From Mastigias papua (taxonomy: Eukaryota > Cnidaria > Scyphozoa > Rhizostomeae > Mastigiidae), in the NCBI GenBank assembly GCA_964019165.1, contig OZ025278.1, positions 5,344,517 through 5,408,516 of the forward strand: DNA of 64,000 nt, in the 5' to 3' direction. Position numbers and translations under genes: made by a program. Each line of letters begins with the position of its first letter. Position 1 is the first letter of the stretch. Under the pieces are notes generated by a model. That model searched no databases, had not been told where the DNA came from, and saw only the letters and a program-made list of their open reading frames with translations. Positions 51,195 through 62,349 of this stretch are shown one piece after another.

Positions 51195-52175
51195 TTATGG
51201 CACAATGTGCACTCCCAACAGAGAACGAAGTTCTTCAAATTTGGGCTTTGAGAGTCCCTTTGTTAGTAAGTCCGCAATCATATCCTCGGTTGGACAATAA
51301 ACAAATCGTACACTTTTCTTTTCAGCAACCTCTCGTATATAGTGGTACTTAATGTCAATATGTTTAGTACGTGAGTGACTTCGTGGATTTTTTGTCAGCG
51401 CAATTGTTCCTTGATTATCTTCGTACACGATAGAAGGTTCTTTTTGTTCAAATCCCATACTTTTGAGTAAATTTCTTAACCAGACAGCTTCTTGCACAGC
51501 AGAACATAAGGCTATGTATTCAGCTTCTGTTGTCGACAAGGCAACAACTGATTGTCGTGTAGATCTCCATGAAATAGTAGATCTTCCCAGCTGAAAAACA
51601 TATCCAGATGTAGACTTTCTTGTCACCATGTCACCAGCCCAGTCAGCGTCACTATATCCGACAAGATCAACATTTCTATCGTTAGTTGATTCAAACTTCA
51701 AGCCGTAGTCTAGAGTCCCTTTGATGTAACGAAATACTCGTTTCACACCGCTCCAATGTTCTTTTCCAGGCTTTGACATATACTGACTCAAAACTCCCAC
51801 TGAAGCTGACAGGTCAGGCCTTGTAGCAATAGATGCATAAGTAAGTAATCCAATTGCAGCCTGATACCTTTTAACGTCCACAGTATCTTCGCCATCTGTT
51901 AATGCATCAAATCTTTTTCCAGCTTCCAACGGAGTAGAGACTGACTTGCATTCAAGCATACTGAATCTCTTTAAGATGTTCTCTAAATAAGCTTTCTGAC
52001 TGATATAAAGGACTCTTGCTTCCCTGTCTCTCTTGATTGACATGCCCAAGCAGTAGTGAATTTCTCCCTGGTCTATCATTTCAAAATTTTCACTCAACTT
52101 GGCTTTCTCTTTCTTGAGCATTTCAGAATCATTTGATGCTAATAGCACATCGTCTACATATATTGCAATTATCAT
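51195..52175 (-). CDS. Copia pol, second part (RT YVDD box and RNase H)
   Basis: Continues the polymerase in a shifted frame overlapping the previous stop by four bases. It opens with the RT catalytic YVDDVLLASN. Later come the RNase H landmarks YSDADWAGD, STTEAEYIAL and EDNQGTIALTKNPRSHSRTK, ending near the polypurine tract. Family polymerases are one continuous frame here, so this is a single-base indel rather than a normal gene boundary. The Met at its start is not a plausible independent initiator. Apart from the shift the sequence is intact. Confidence 0.9.
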   Translation of the reverse strand: MIIAIYVDDVLLASNDSEMLKKEKAKLSENFEMIDQGEIHYCLGMSIKRDREARVLYISQKAYLENILKRFSMLECKSVSTPLEAGKRFDALTDGEDTVDVKRYQAAIGLLTYASIATRPDLSASVGVLSQYMSKPGKEHWSGVKRVFRYIKGTLDYGLKFESTNDRNVDLVGYSDADWAGDMVTRKSTSGYVFQLGRSTISWRSTRQSVVALSTTEAEYIALCSAVQEAVWLRNLLKSMGFEQKEPSIVYEDNQGTIALTKNPRSHSRTKHIDIKYHYIREVAEKKSVRFVYCPTEDMIADLLTKGLSKPKFEELRSLLGVHIVP

Positions 52176-55100
52176 AAGAACTTCTGATCATCTTTCTTGA
52201 TTGTTTTCCAATATACACAAGGATCAGCATCACTTTGAATGTACTCAGATCCTTTTAAGAAACGATTTATTGCCATATTCCAGCACCGGGCTGATTGCTT
52301 TAACCCATACAAGCTTTTGCGCAATTTGCATACCATATTGGATCGCTCAGGATCAATAAAACCTTCCGGCTGTTCCATATAGATGTCGTTTTCAAGTTCA
52401 CCGTTCAAAAAAGCAGTCTTGGCGTCCATTTGGTGAACATCTAAATTAAGATCGTTCGCAATTGCCAAAATTGATCGGATAGAGTTGTATCTAGCAACAG
52501 GTGCATACACTTCATCGTAATCTATACCAACTTCCTGTGAAAATCCCTGCGCGACCAAGCGAGCTTTAAACCTATTGACTTTGCCATATGCATCTCGTTT
52601 GAGTTTAAACACCCATTTACATCCAATAACATTTTTACCGTCCGGTAAATCAACGAGTTCCCAGGTGTTGTTCTTCATTAATGACCCATATTCGTTTTGA
52701 GTAGCCTCTTTCCATTGCATTGAATTTCGTCCACTAAAGGCTTCAGAAATATTTTTGGGTTCTTCAATATCATTTATATCTGTAGAAGCAACATTAACAA
52801 AATCCCACCAATTCCCAGTAATGGCACCTAGTCGATTGGGCGGAACTCTGTTTCTTTGAGGTCTCTCATTATCAGCCAGTGGTACGATATTCTCTTGGTT
52901 ACTTTCTCTGGCATTTTCATAGGGATATTCATCATTTGCAGCATCAATATTATGATCAAAATACATAGATTCTGCATTGACTGATTCTTCATCAGTTAGT
53001 AGCATTTGATCTTCGTTTCTACAATCTGGTAGTTTATGATCAAAATTTGTTTCTAAGAATGTCACATCCCGGCTTCGAATCATTTTCTTTGTTTCAAGGT
53101 CATACAATTTATACCCTTTACTGTTATTGGGATAACCAATAAACACGCATGCAATTGACTTTTTGTCCAATTTTCTCCTCTTCTGATCAGGCACATGTAC
53201 ATAAGCTTTGCACCCATAAACTTTTATGTTGCTAACATTAGGCCTTTCTTTAAACCAAGCCTCATATGGAGTCATATCATTCAAATATGAGGTAGGGCTT
53301 CTGTTTCTCAAGTAGATAGCTGTTGAAACAGCCTCTGCCCAAAAATTCAAAGGCAAGTGAGCATGATAAAGCATAGATCTTGCAGTTTCCATGATAGTGC
53401 GGTTCATCCGCTCAGCAACGCCATTGTGCTCAGGTGTATATGGGATAGTATTATCCTTTCTAATACCCTTTTCTTTGCAATACTGCATAAAGGCCATTGA
53501 TTTGTATTCCTGTGCATTATCAGATCTCAATGCTTTAACACGATGTCCCATGAGATTTTCGGTCAGCTGCACAAATTCTTGAAATTTGTCCAACACTTCA
53601 CTTTTATTTTGAATCATGTACACATGAGTGAATCTGCTAAAATCATCTATAAAGGTAACAAAATACCTTGATCCTCCCACTGATTTAACATTCATAGGAC
53701 CACATATGTCACTATGGATCAACTGTAATGGTTGTGTACTCCTGTGTTGGCTCTTCTTGGGAAATGGTTTCCTGTGCATTTTCCCCATCGCACATCCTTC
53801 GCATTCATTTCGGTCAAATTCTTCCTTTAAATTGATGGTCATACCATCTACCATGGCTTTGCTACTCAATAACTTGATATTGTCATAGCCAAGATGGCCA
53901 TAACGTAAATGCCACAGAGATAATGAGTTTTCAGGTTCTGCTATTCCTAAATAGCTAGTTTCATCTTCTGGAACTAAATTCAATTTATAGAGCTTACCAT
54001 GTTTATGACCAATAGAGTAACTTTTGTTGTCTATGGTGATTTTGCATGATTTGCCTTTAAATTCTACTGAGGCACCTTTTTCTGTCATTGATGCCAATGA
54101 CAAAAGCTTATTTTGCAATTTTGGTACATATAGTACATCTTTCAACACAACATTAACTTTCTCAGCACCATCATAAACAGTTAAATATACATCACCCTTT
54201 CCATAAGAATATAGAATACTGTTATCAGCAAGCTTGACTTGTGAAGGAGTCAAAAATTTCTGAAAATTGACTAAACTAGTCTTTTTAGGAGTCATGTGCT
54301 TTGAGGCACCTGAATCAATCCACCAGTTTTCTTTAGCAGATTCAGCTTTAGCTGCAAGAGCTACATCAGGGTTAGAATTACCACCATTATTATCGTCTTC
54401 ATTCCTTACAAAGTTGCCACTTTGTGCTTCTTTCTTAAATATATGTTCCTTGTGGCCTACATTTTGTGATTTTTTGGTACCTGCCTTTTTCTTAAAGCAG
54501 TCACGAGCAAAATGTCCCCTTTTTTGACAGTAATGACATTTGAAATTCTTTAGATCATTAAACTTCCTTTGATCTGACTTTCTCGTAAACAACGCATCAG
54601 AGAATGTCTCGGTTTTCTCAGCAGGACCACTCTTGATTTTATCAGCCTCATAGATAAGCCTATCACGGACATAGTCCCATGTCAACTTTTCTTCTGCAAT
54701 GGTCTCCAAAGCAGTTATCAAGTAGTTATAGTCTTCGGGTAAACTACTAATCAAAATAATGACTAGATCTTTCTCTTCAATAGGATCTTCTACCGCTTCT
54801 AAATGTTCAGAAAGAGTTTTTATATAGTTAATATGTTCCACCATACCTGTTCCTTTTTGCATCCTGGCCGAATATAACTTTCTACGGTAGAATATCTTAC
54901 GGGAGAGCGTCTTTTGTTCAAAATGTTTCGCTAGACTGTCCCACGCGTCCTTCGCAGTTTTACAGGAACGAACGTAAATTTGCAGATTTGTTGAAATCGA
55001 CAGACATACTGTTGCTAAGGCCATGTTTTCCCTTCGTCTGTATTTCCTTTCTTCTTCCGCGCTTGCGTCGGCAGTCTGCATTTCAGTTCCAGTGACAATC

Positions 55101-55207
55101 TCCCATAGGTCCTTTCCGATGAGGTACATTTTCATATTAAATTTCCACGAGTGATAATTGTCCCCAGTCAGCTTCTCAACTTTGAAAGCATCCTCAGCAG
55201 TCGCCAT
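52172..55207 (-). CDS. Copia gag-pol, first part (gag, PR, IN, N-terminal RT)
   Basis: The polyprotein supplies structural Gag and the enzymes of retrotransposition. I prefer ATG 55207 (MATAEDAFKVEKLTGDNYHS, a typical copia Gag start 80 nt after the primer site) over an upstream in-frame ATG at 55261. Counting from 55261: zinc knuckle CHYCQKRGHFARDC near 241-254; protease WWIDSGASKHM near 310; HHCC zinc segment ending CEGCAMGK near 485; integrase D near 515 (HSDICGP), D near 580 (LRSDNAQEY), E near 614 (HNGVAERMN); RT from WELVDLPDG near 867. It stops at TGA 52172-52174, just before the catalytic YVDD box, which lies in another frame. Confidence 0.93.
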   Translation of the reverse strand: MATAEDAFKVEKLTGDNYHSWKFNMKMYLIGKDLWEIVTGTEMQTADASAEEERKYRRRENMALATVCLSISTNLQIYVRSCKTAKDAWDSLAKHFEQKTLSRKIFYRRKLYSARMQKGTGMVEHINYIKTLSEHLEAVEDPIEEKDLVIILISSLPEDYNYLITALETIAEEKLTWDYVRDRLIYEADKIKSGPAEKTETFSDALFTRKSDQRKFNDLKNFKCHYCQKRGHFARDCFKKKAGTKKSQNVGHKEHIFKKEAQSGNFVRNEDDNNGGNSNPDVALAAKAESAKENWWIDSGASKHMTPKKTSLVNFQKFLTPSQVKLADNSILYSYGKGDVYLTVYDGAEKVNVVLKDVLYVPKLQNKLLSLASMTEKGASVEFKGKSCKITIDNKSYSIGHKHGKLYKLNLVPEDETSYLGIAEPENSLSLWHLRYGHLGYDNIKLLSSKAMVDGMTINLKEEFDRNECEGCAMGKMHRKPFPKKSQHRSTQPLQLIHSDICGPMNVKSVGGSRYFVTFIDDFSRFTHVYMIQNKSEVLDKFQEFVQLTENLMGHRVKALRSDNAQEYKSMAFMQYCKEKGIRKDNTIPYTPEHNGVAERMNRTIMETARSMLYHAHLPLNFWAEAVSTAIYLRNRSPTSYLNDMTPYEAWFKERPNVSNIKVYGCKAYVHVPDQKRRKLDKKSIACVFIGYPNNSKGYKLYDLETKKMIRSRDVTFLETNFDHKLPDCRNEDQMLLTDEESVNAESMYFDHNIDAANDEYPYENARESNQENIVPLADNERPQRNRVPPNRLGAITGNWWDFVNVASTDINDIEEPKNISEAFSGRNSMQWKEATQNEYGSLMKNNTWELVDLPDGKNVIGCKWVFKLKRDAYGKVNRFKARLVAQGFSQEVGIDYDEVYAPVARYNSIRSILAIANDLNLDVHQMDAKTAFLNGELENDIYMEQPEGFIDPERSNMVCKLRKSLYGLKQSARCWNMAINRFLKGSEYIQSDADPCVYWKTIKKDDQKFL

Positions 55208-55286
55208 GATTAAATTCCAGTCGATAGCTATCAGACCGCAAGGTACAAGTCTTTGAAGCAAGGATTTTACTCTGTTATCCAGTAAT

Positions 55287-55300
55287 CTGGGCCCATAACC
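55287..55300 (-). other. Copia primer binding site for tRNA-iMet half-molecule
   Basis: GGTTATGGGCCCAG directly after the 5' LTR is complementary to CTGGGCCCATAACC, the anticodon stem-loop of initiator tRNA-Met. Drosophila copia primes from this internal site rather than from the tRNA 3' end. Confidence 0.85.
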
Positions 55301-55751
55301 TAATAGAACTTATTAGAACAACTCGCAAAAGAACCACCTCGTCAAACTAAACACAACAATGATGTATATGAATCGAAAGAGGTAAGGGGCCATTCACAAA
55401 GGATGTCCGAGCACAAGGGGGGGAGGGGGGTCTGGTGAAATAGGACAAACTCGGACATAGGGGGAGGGGGTATTTGCGCATTGCGGACGTCCAGGTGTTC
55501 AGAATGTTGCAACAAGACATTTTTACTACAGTCCTATTTTGGATTGATCCTATCATCCAAGTACATGTTATTGCATTGGCGATTTATTGCGTCCTGGATA
55601 GCCAAACTTCATTCCAAGCGATGGCCAATGATTTATGAAGCAGTCATTCACAGAGACTGACGTCCTAGACGACGAATGAAGTATCGCACGACTTGTTCCG
55701 TTCTTTGCATGTTCTGCTTAGCTATACATTGCCATATGACAAAAATTTATA

Positions 55752-55787
<36 letters not shown>

Positions 55788-56057
55788 TTTATTTATTTAA
55801 ATATATTTAAATGGTGTGTGGGATGAAATAGATGGACGTCCAAGGGGGGAGGGGGGTCGTTGGAAACGGACAATATCGGACAATAGGGGGAGGGGGGGTC
55901 TAAAAATTCAACTTTTTAACGGACGTCCTTTGTGAATGACCCCTAAAAAGCATGAAGTTGAAACAGCAGGTATATAATTTAAACAACAAAACGCAGCATG
56001 GTATACGGAAGTGTCAGTCACCAAACATGAGTCATAATTCAGATTGACTTCTTAACA
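55301..56057 (-). repeat. Copia 5' LTR, split by a MITE
   Basis: Same 196-bp sequence as the 3' LTR with 561 bp extra: a 558-bp MITE plus its 3-bp target duplication. The insertion may affect the LTR promoter. Confidence 0.9.
55386..55943. mobile_element. 558-bp PIF/Harbinger-like MITE inside copia LTR
   Basis: Ends GGGGCCATTCACAAAGGATG and inverted GGGGTCATTCACAAAGGACG. TAA flanks both sides (55383-55385, 55944-55946), the 3-bp duplication of the superfamily. Both arms contain GGGGGAGGGGG(G)TC blocks, and the centre has a TA/TTTA microsatellite (55759-55800). Non-coding. The uninterrupted 3' LTR gives the empty site. Confidence 0.9.
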
Positions 56058-56062
56058 TATTT

Positions 56063-57645
56063 TGAGATTTAGGATTATACCTAGATATCAGAATGAATAC
56101 TAATTTATACTATAAATAAATTATACATTATAAATTATAGGTTAGAGCGAAAGGAAACATTCTCCAATGGGGAGTGAAGTAAAAAAGTACAATTTGGAAA
56201 TACAGCAGTAGTGATCTAACGTTATTTTCAATAATCATATTGAAATGTCTGTAAGGCATTATGTTTCTGGTAGCACAGAGGAGTATTTTGAATAGAGAAC
56301 TCTTCGTAGTTTGTTTTTGAAGAAGCGCTCACCACAAGTTGTGTCCGCAAACACAGGTGGAGGGGATTGTTAAGCAAAAGCGGACATGCTTGAACAATGG
56401 GAAAGGGGTAAAACTAGGCAGAATTGTACGGCATTCCTTTAGGAATAGTGCCATCATTAGTAGAGTTGATGGTCAGTTTGGCGAAGTGTATAGGACACAA
56501 AATTCATTTGAGACTTACATTTTAATATTCTTTCTCCCGATCACTTTCTAGCTGTCAATGCCTTTTCTTTCTCGTATCATCTAGTTTGATTTGTTCGCGT
56601 TGCATTATGAGACTTCGTTATTCATTGTGTATTTCAGGATATTTATTTTTGGCTTGCAATTTGCAGAAAACTTATGTAAAATGTGTGAATGGAATTTTGA
56701 AGAGATAAAATTTTAATGTTTTCGGATAATATAGATCCTCTTAACGAGCTTTTTGTTACTTCTGCTCACGTAGATGACAGTGACAAATGACTCTGGGGGG
56801 AAATTTGTAGACAAAGGGGATATTAGTGTAGTCCTGCAGAAATTGATAGATTAATATTCAATAGGACAGTCGTATACTGCAAGGTCAAGCTCAGGGGAGT
56901 ATGGCAAATAACAGCATTTGCCCATAAATATAACGGCCAGGTTCAGTTTCTATGTTATGTTCAGTTTATATAGTAGTGTGTCAGACACTTCAACAAAGGC
57001 TGATTAGCAAAGGACATCTTGCAATTTCTATTAGTTTATTAACAGGATGAAAGCAGGTCTTATGGTAAGGTTCAAGGCAGGTTTTATGGCAGTTGTTTCT
57101 TCATATTCTTGCATCTCTTCCAAGGTTTTTCCTCAGTACATTCAAGAAATTGTCCTTGAAACAATGGCCACAAGATCTGGGATGGTTTCTAACTGTTTGC
57201 TTGAAGCAGCAGATTTGAGTTTGTACTGCAAAATTTGAACATCTGCAAATCGCTGTAGAGAGAAACTTCCTGCTGAAACGACGCATATATGATACAACAC
57301 AAGATGTTGCTTTTCACAGCAACATTATTTACTCTCCCATAGTGCGAATGCTATTTAAATCGAAAACGTCTGGGAGCATGGCTGTACTACTATGGAACGT
57401 AATCTAGAGCTCGCTTAAGTCATGGTCAGTCCCCTTTCCTTTGGAATGATGTAACTGTTATTGGTATTTTGGAATGGCAGAAAAAATGGCAGATATTGTA
57501 TTCGAGTGAGGATGTGGGCAGTGGTGTAGAAATATAGTTTGTGATGGGAGGGCTTTTTTAAAGTCTAAAGGCTGTGGTTTAAACATAATGTTGACGAAAT
57601 CATACCCTTCACAGTTTTTGGAAACTCATTTCAAATGCTTTAACA
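56063..57645. other. Gene-free flank right of copia
   Basis: Only short chance ORFs. CAGTGGTGTAG near 57525 resembles the end of the hAT-like family at 26372 but has no visible partner. Confidence 0.4.
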
Positions 57646-57653
57646 CTTTATTG

Positions 57654-57941
57654 CTGGGATCACCAACCATTTTGGGCCTCGGGCTTAAATCACTATAGAC
57701 TAGCCTTCCCGGAACCAAATGCTGGCAATATAGAGCCCTATTTTAAATAGTTCTGTTCACTTTGTGGTTTGCTGTGGTAGCTAAAATTGCAAATGGTTAT
57801 CTGTAACCACTGTTTCAACTATCACTTTTTTTTAATTAAGAGAGACCCTTCATATATGCACTCATTCTACAAGGCCTGGGAACGACTTGGGTGGTAGCTG
57901 GTGCCAGATATGGCCCCGGGACCCTAGGTCGGTGACCTCTG
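57654..57941. mobile_element. 288-bp hAT-like MITE
   Basis: Left CTGGGATCACCAACC and inverted right CAGAGGTCACCGACC. Flanked by CTTTATTG (57646-57653) and GTTTATTG (57942-57949), 7 of 8 identical. Confidence 0.65.
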
Positions 57942-58699
57942 GTTTATTGCAAACTCGTGGAACAATGATACATATCAGTAAAAGTGAGCAGAACAGTTAG
58001 TCCAATACTAGTACCTAATTCTTCTGTCCTGGTTTATGCCATAGCATTGTCTAGACAAGAGAGAGGGAGATCTAGCTAGCCCTTCTTCGGAAAGTAGAAG
58101 GGACTGAGCCCCCCAAGACCCTCTTTTTGTGCAGCCCTAGGCGTGTGAATAGGCCAAGGTTTTTATGCGAAGTAAAGAATTGCTTAGTGTACTTGATGCT
58201 GGAAAATCTAGCGATGAACCATACCAGGATTATAGAGGTTTTCAGATACTCATTTGCGAGTTAAATCTGGGAAGTTAATATGAAATAGCGCTTGTACATC
58301 TGAAATGTAGGTTAGTTTAGATAAAAGCAATAATGACAAGTAATTGCAATAAAATAGATGAAAATACTCAAATTATTCTAGGTGAAATTTATAGCTCGAA
58401 CTGAAAATTGAATGTTTCAGAAGTTAGTTTGCTTTTTGAAATGACCACTGTCTTCAACTGGGCTCTCTTCACATAAAACACAGTTAGGGACACCTTAGTT
58501 CAAGAAGTAAGGGCCCCGAGCAAAGGTGTCCCTCAATAAATTTTATACGCTGCCTCTGTCTGGTTTTTGACTACACTGTGCAGAATACTTCCTATATCCA
58601 TCCCGAAAGCCCTCACTGGTCAATGTTCCTAACTCGATAGTGTCACTCGTTCGTTCCGTCTTTGCCCATACGGTTTTTTATACAAAAGAAAATACCGTG

Positions 58700-58995
58700 A
58701 ATCCTCGAACTGCCCCCCTCGAATAAGCCTCCTCCTCGAATGAGTCCCCAGGCTAGAACTTCAAATGGGTAATAGCCCCTTCCTGGAATGAGCCCCACCC
58801 CTGATGATGATGATGACTTTAAAAAAGACTTGTACCAAAATTTAGACTGTTCTTTGAATGTTATGAATACTATGAAGAATAGGAGCTTTTACAAAGAGCT
58901 TTTTATGCGACATGTCTCAAATAATTTTATAAGCCCCTTCTCGAATAAGCCCTCCCCACGAATACGTCCGCGCCCAAAAAATATATAAAATAAGC
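58700..58995. repeat. CGAATAAGCCCC-rich repeat
   Basis: CTCGAATAAGCC, CTCGAATGAGTCC, CTGGAATGAGCCC and related words recur about six times, in the same orientation, around a less structured middle. Probably a dispersed repeat. Ends not resolved. Confidence 0.5.
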
Positions 58996-59596
58996 CCCCC
59001 AGCGGGCTAAGCACCTACTGAGTGGTGCAATAGAATGTGCCAAGGAAACAGGAAGCTTTAAAATGAGGAAGCTTCAGCTGCAAAATAAAGCACAAGATTC
59101 AGCAAGATTTCTGTGATATTGATTTTTACATCTTTGACAGTGCATTTATCCAACATGTTGATAGTGAAACTCGCAACACTATACACAATCAGCAAAAGAA
59201 GCTTAAAAGAATTTAACAAAGAATTACACCTTATCTTTTGTATTTACAGAAACTATCTCAAATACTTCGTCTCTTAAACAAACACACAATCAAGTGAAAC
59301 ACTCAAATTCGTCTAGTCACATTCTGTTTCTCCCCTTGCATTAAAAATGGAGTTGTCTTCATATAATGTTTAGAATTTAAGTCATGAAAAAATTGTACTT
59401 TATACAAGCGCAATTACCACAGTGCTAAGTTTCCTTTGCGTTTATACCCTGCAAGTTCTTCCATGTCCATCGACATTAATTTCCAGCTTTATCAGGGAAT
59501 GAGCTCCATTTCAGAATAGCCCATTAGAATAATAGTTGATTGTAATATTTACCCAATAGTAGCCCAATACTAGATTATTTATTACCAGTTAGGCTA

Positions 59597-59660
59597 TAGG
59601 GGCCATTCAGAATGTACGTAACACTTTAGGGGAGGGAGGGGGAGGGGAGTTGTTGGAGAA
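59597..59660 (+). repeat. Possible isolated Harbinger-like terminus
   Basis: GGGGCCATTCAGAATGTACG followed by TAACA and G-rich sequence resembles the termini of the MITE in the copia LTR. No matching inverted end found, so it may be a fragment. Confidence 0.3.
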
Positions 59661-60037
59661 TCGTGACATCACGCCCCAAAGGTTTTCAACGTTTCATTTA
59701 TGCTAATTCATGCAGAAATGGTACTGTTATTTTCTTATTAACTTATTGAAGCTGAAATCCAAACAGTCAAACCGTCCAACTGTCCCGCTTTGAGCGGCAC
59801 AGCCCGCTTTCAGTAGAATTGTCCCGCGTCCCACATTAACTTTTTTCGGGATACAGTTTGTCCCGCTTTAGACACTGCTGGTGATTCATACAAACTATTT
59901 TCCCGAAAATGCTATATGGACGGTCATCAAAATAAAAACAGGTTAGAGTTAGGTGAACAGCTGGGTAGCCAGGTTGCCAATTTCCACTACTGGTATAGAA
60001 TTCTGGGTCTCAATTCACGAGATTCGCACTGTTGATA

Positions 60038-60547
60038 CTAAACAACCTGTCTAGTACCAGAGCTCATACGTGCACTTCTGGCATTGCCAGCTAGCAATGC
60101 TGACAGCGAATGATGTTTCTCTATGGTCTGAAAAATTGATTCGGGGGACAGAAATAATCTTGAATCCACCACTGTGACGTGCTTACTGACATTGAAGCTG
60201 AGCGTAAATAAAGACTGTGTTAGTTTTAAGCTACCAAAGGCCTTTTTCGAAATAAAAAAGTCAGCAGACAGGCAGTACAACTACGTGAATGGCTCATCCA
60301 GTAATTGCTGAATCAGATGAATTTTATGACATTGTAATAAATTTAATTGTGTGGAAGATATTGCGCACACCACTTCAAACATAAAGAAATTCATAAAATT
60401 TTGAAAAGGTGTCCCACTTTGACAAGCTGAGTAGGTTGGATATTCTGGAAACTTATGCTTGCTGTCGACTTTAATGTCAAATGGATTATTGAATATTAAC
60501 ATCTCAATATGAAATGCGGCTCTTCCTTGTCGTCGTACTGCTTCCAT
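60038..60547 (-). other. Two adjacent same-frame ORFs of unknown nature
   Basis: The minus strand stays open from 60547 to 60038 except for one stop at 60281-60283. The conceptual peptide (for example EYPTYSACQSGTPFQNFMNF and SNF-like STQLNLLQCHKIH) has no motif I recognise. It may be a decayed coding exon or transposon ORF, or chance. Confidence 0.2.
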
Positions 60548-60609
60548 GATTCAGTATATAATGCGTTTCATCATTATATAATGATCTACTCAACGGAGTG
60601 ATCTTATAT

Positions 60610-61690
60610 CTATGAAAAGCATTTCACACTGTAAGTCACCACATCCTTCTGTCTATATTTAAACTAGTTAGCCCAGCTTCCAACACGCTCTTTTGGCTCT
60701 AATATTGTATCTCCTTTCGAGGTCAAATTATTGTTATACAACAGAGTCCTGTCAAAACTATCTGCCACTACAACGGCGTCCCGCAGGAATCAATCATGGG
60801 ACTACTCTTTTTCCTTTGTATATATGTAGGTCTTCCTCCCTTAACAAATTCCAAAGTTGTCATGTTTGCAGATGATACGACTATGAAAGTCGGACTACCA
60901 TTCCTCAAGAAGATTCACTTTCATCACTTATGGAAAATAACCTCTAGCAAAAAAGCTCTTATTCAGCTGAAAAATCAACTGTTACCCCATCCTAACAAGA
61001 CGAAGCTTGTGATTTTCAGCAAACGTAGCCAAAAAACACTATTTGAAAATCGGCCCTCTTGATTCTCAACCATGGTGAGGTTCATTGTGCTGATTGATAC
61101 AAGTGCTTAGGATTTGGACTTGATCAACAAGTCAGCTATTCACAGCAATTAAAAGAGATGTACTACAAGAAACATTGCGGCCTTGCTATCATGAGGGGAG
61201 CGAAATCGTTTAATCACACGGGACATTCTCATTCGCCTTGCAGGTTCTCTTGTAAATACTCACCTGGATTATTGTTCCCTTTTATTACATAACTTTTCTG
61301 GAAACCAACTTGAGTCCTTACAAGAACTACGGAAACATTGTGATAGAATGACATTTTCAGTAAGCAGAACACACTGTAAATCCCGTTTTATCGAGCTAGG
61401 ATGGCCTCCAATGTACCAAAGGATCGAATATAATTCAAGTACTATAAAATTTAAAGTTGAATCTATTATAGCCCCTACATACTTAGTCAGTATGTTCTGA
61501 AGATCGTTTGAAGTGCACCACTACAACACTCGATCTTCTTATCGTAAATCATTCTTATGCCCGGGGGGGGGGGCAAGGCAATTTCTATAGAAACACTTTT
61601 ATATTTTATGGAAATAAGTTGTGGAACTCGTTAGAAAGTTATCTGAAGGCTACGAAATACTTGAAACTTCTTAATATGATCTGAAATATG
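60610..61690 (+). pseudogene. Decayed LINE reverse transcriptase
   Basis: Frameshifted remnants in order: AFHTVSHHILL near 60618, GVPQESIMGLLFFLCIY near 60770-60830 (family GVPQGSILGPLLF), VVMFADDTTM near 60856 (catalytic box), and KLWNSLESYLKATKY near 61615. Several stops and shifts and a G-run near 61562 make it non-functional. It differs from the LINE in the piggyBac element. Confidence 0.8.
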
Positions 61691-62071
61691 GTTTTACAGT
61701 TTAAGGTTGTTTTAACATGTTGTAGCTCTTCACATAATCGAACTTTGTACATGCTTTTCTTCCATTTTTCATTGTAATATGTGAGACAGGCTGTATACAA
61801 GCTGTAACGTATCATTCACATTAAAGAAATTGTACATGCATACACACATAAGTATATAGCTGCACTTTCTTCAAACGTTTCGAATCAAGTGAGCTTTTTA
61901 GGTGGATGGAGAAATTAAAATTTCCAACTCTGGCCCATTTATGAATCCAAGAGTCTTCGGGTTAGTACAGAGCAATTTAAAAATGACAAACCCTGTTACC
62001 TAATATGAACTGTTGTTACAGTACCTAAGGGTCAAGGTCAGTTTTTATCCTTTTTGACAGTGTGTGATAAT

Positions 62072-62349
62072 CAGGGGAGGCGCCAGCCATCACAAACTAG
62101 GAGGGGAGGATTTAACGGATGATGCCCTTTTGACCACGCCCTTTTGTACAGCTGCAGCACATCTGCAACTAAAGGATGACCAACGGCTATACAAACGGCA
62201 ATGATGACGTAACATAACAAAGAGTTCTTTGCTAGAAGTCTCCCACATCCTCCAGCTTTTTCTACTCGAATATAGACGAATTACAAAAGTCGTCTTGGAG
62301 AAAAATGGAGGGGGGCACTTTCCCTAGTCCTCCTTTGGCGCGGCCTCTG
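62072..62349. mobile_element. 278-bp hAT-like MITE
   Basis: Left CAGGGGAGGCGCCAG and inverted right CAGAGGCCGCGCCAA. Flanked by GTGATAAT (62064-62071) and GTGACAAT (62350-62357), 7 of 8 identical. Subterminal AGGAGGGGAGG-type blocks occur in both arms. Confidence 0.7.

Larger units (their letters stand above)
50945..56057 (-). mobile_element. Complete Ty1/copia LTR retrotransposon
   Basis: The element is flanked by TATTT at 50940-50944 and 56058-56062. The left (3') LTR is 50945-51140 and the right (5') LTR is 55301-56057, the latter enlarged by a MITE. A purine-rich tract (minus-strand AAGTGGGAG, 51141-51149) abuts the 3' LTR, and a primer binding site abuts the 5' LTR. Domain order gag, protease, integrase, RT, RNase H is diagnostic of copia, with integrase before RT. 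The LTRs differ at one visible base over 196 bp, so the insertion is recent. Possibly of the GalEa-type metazoan copia clade, which I cannot test here. Confidence 0.93.

Noticed and set aside
51195..52175. Independent gene for the second copia frame
   Set aside because: It is the continuation of the polymerase after a one-base shift; the initial Met is internal to the RT.
57525..58130. A further hAT element starting CAGTGGTGTAG
   Set aside because: No matching right end or 8-bp duplication could be found.
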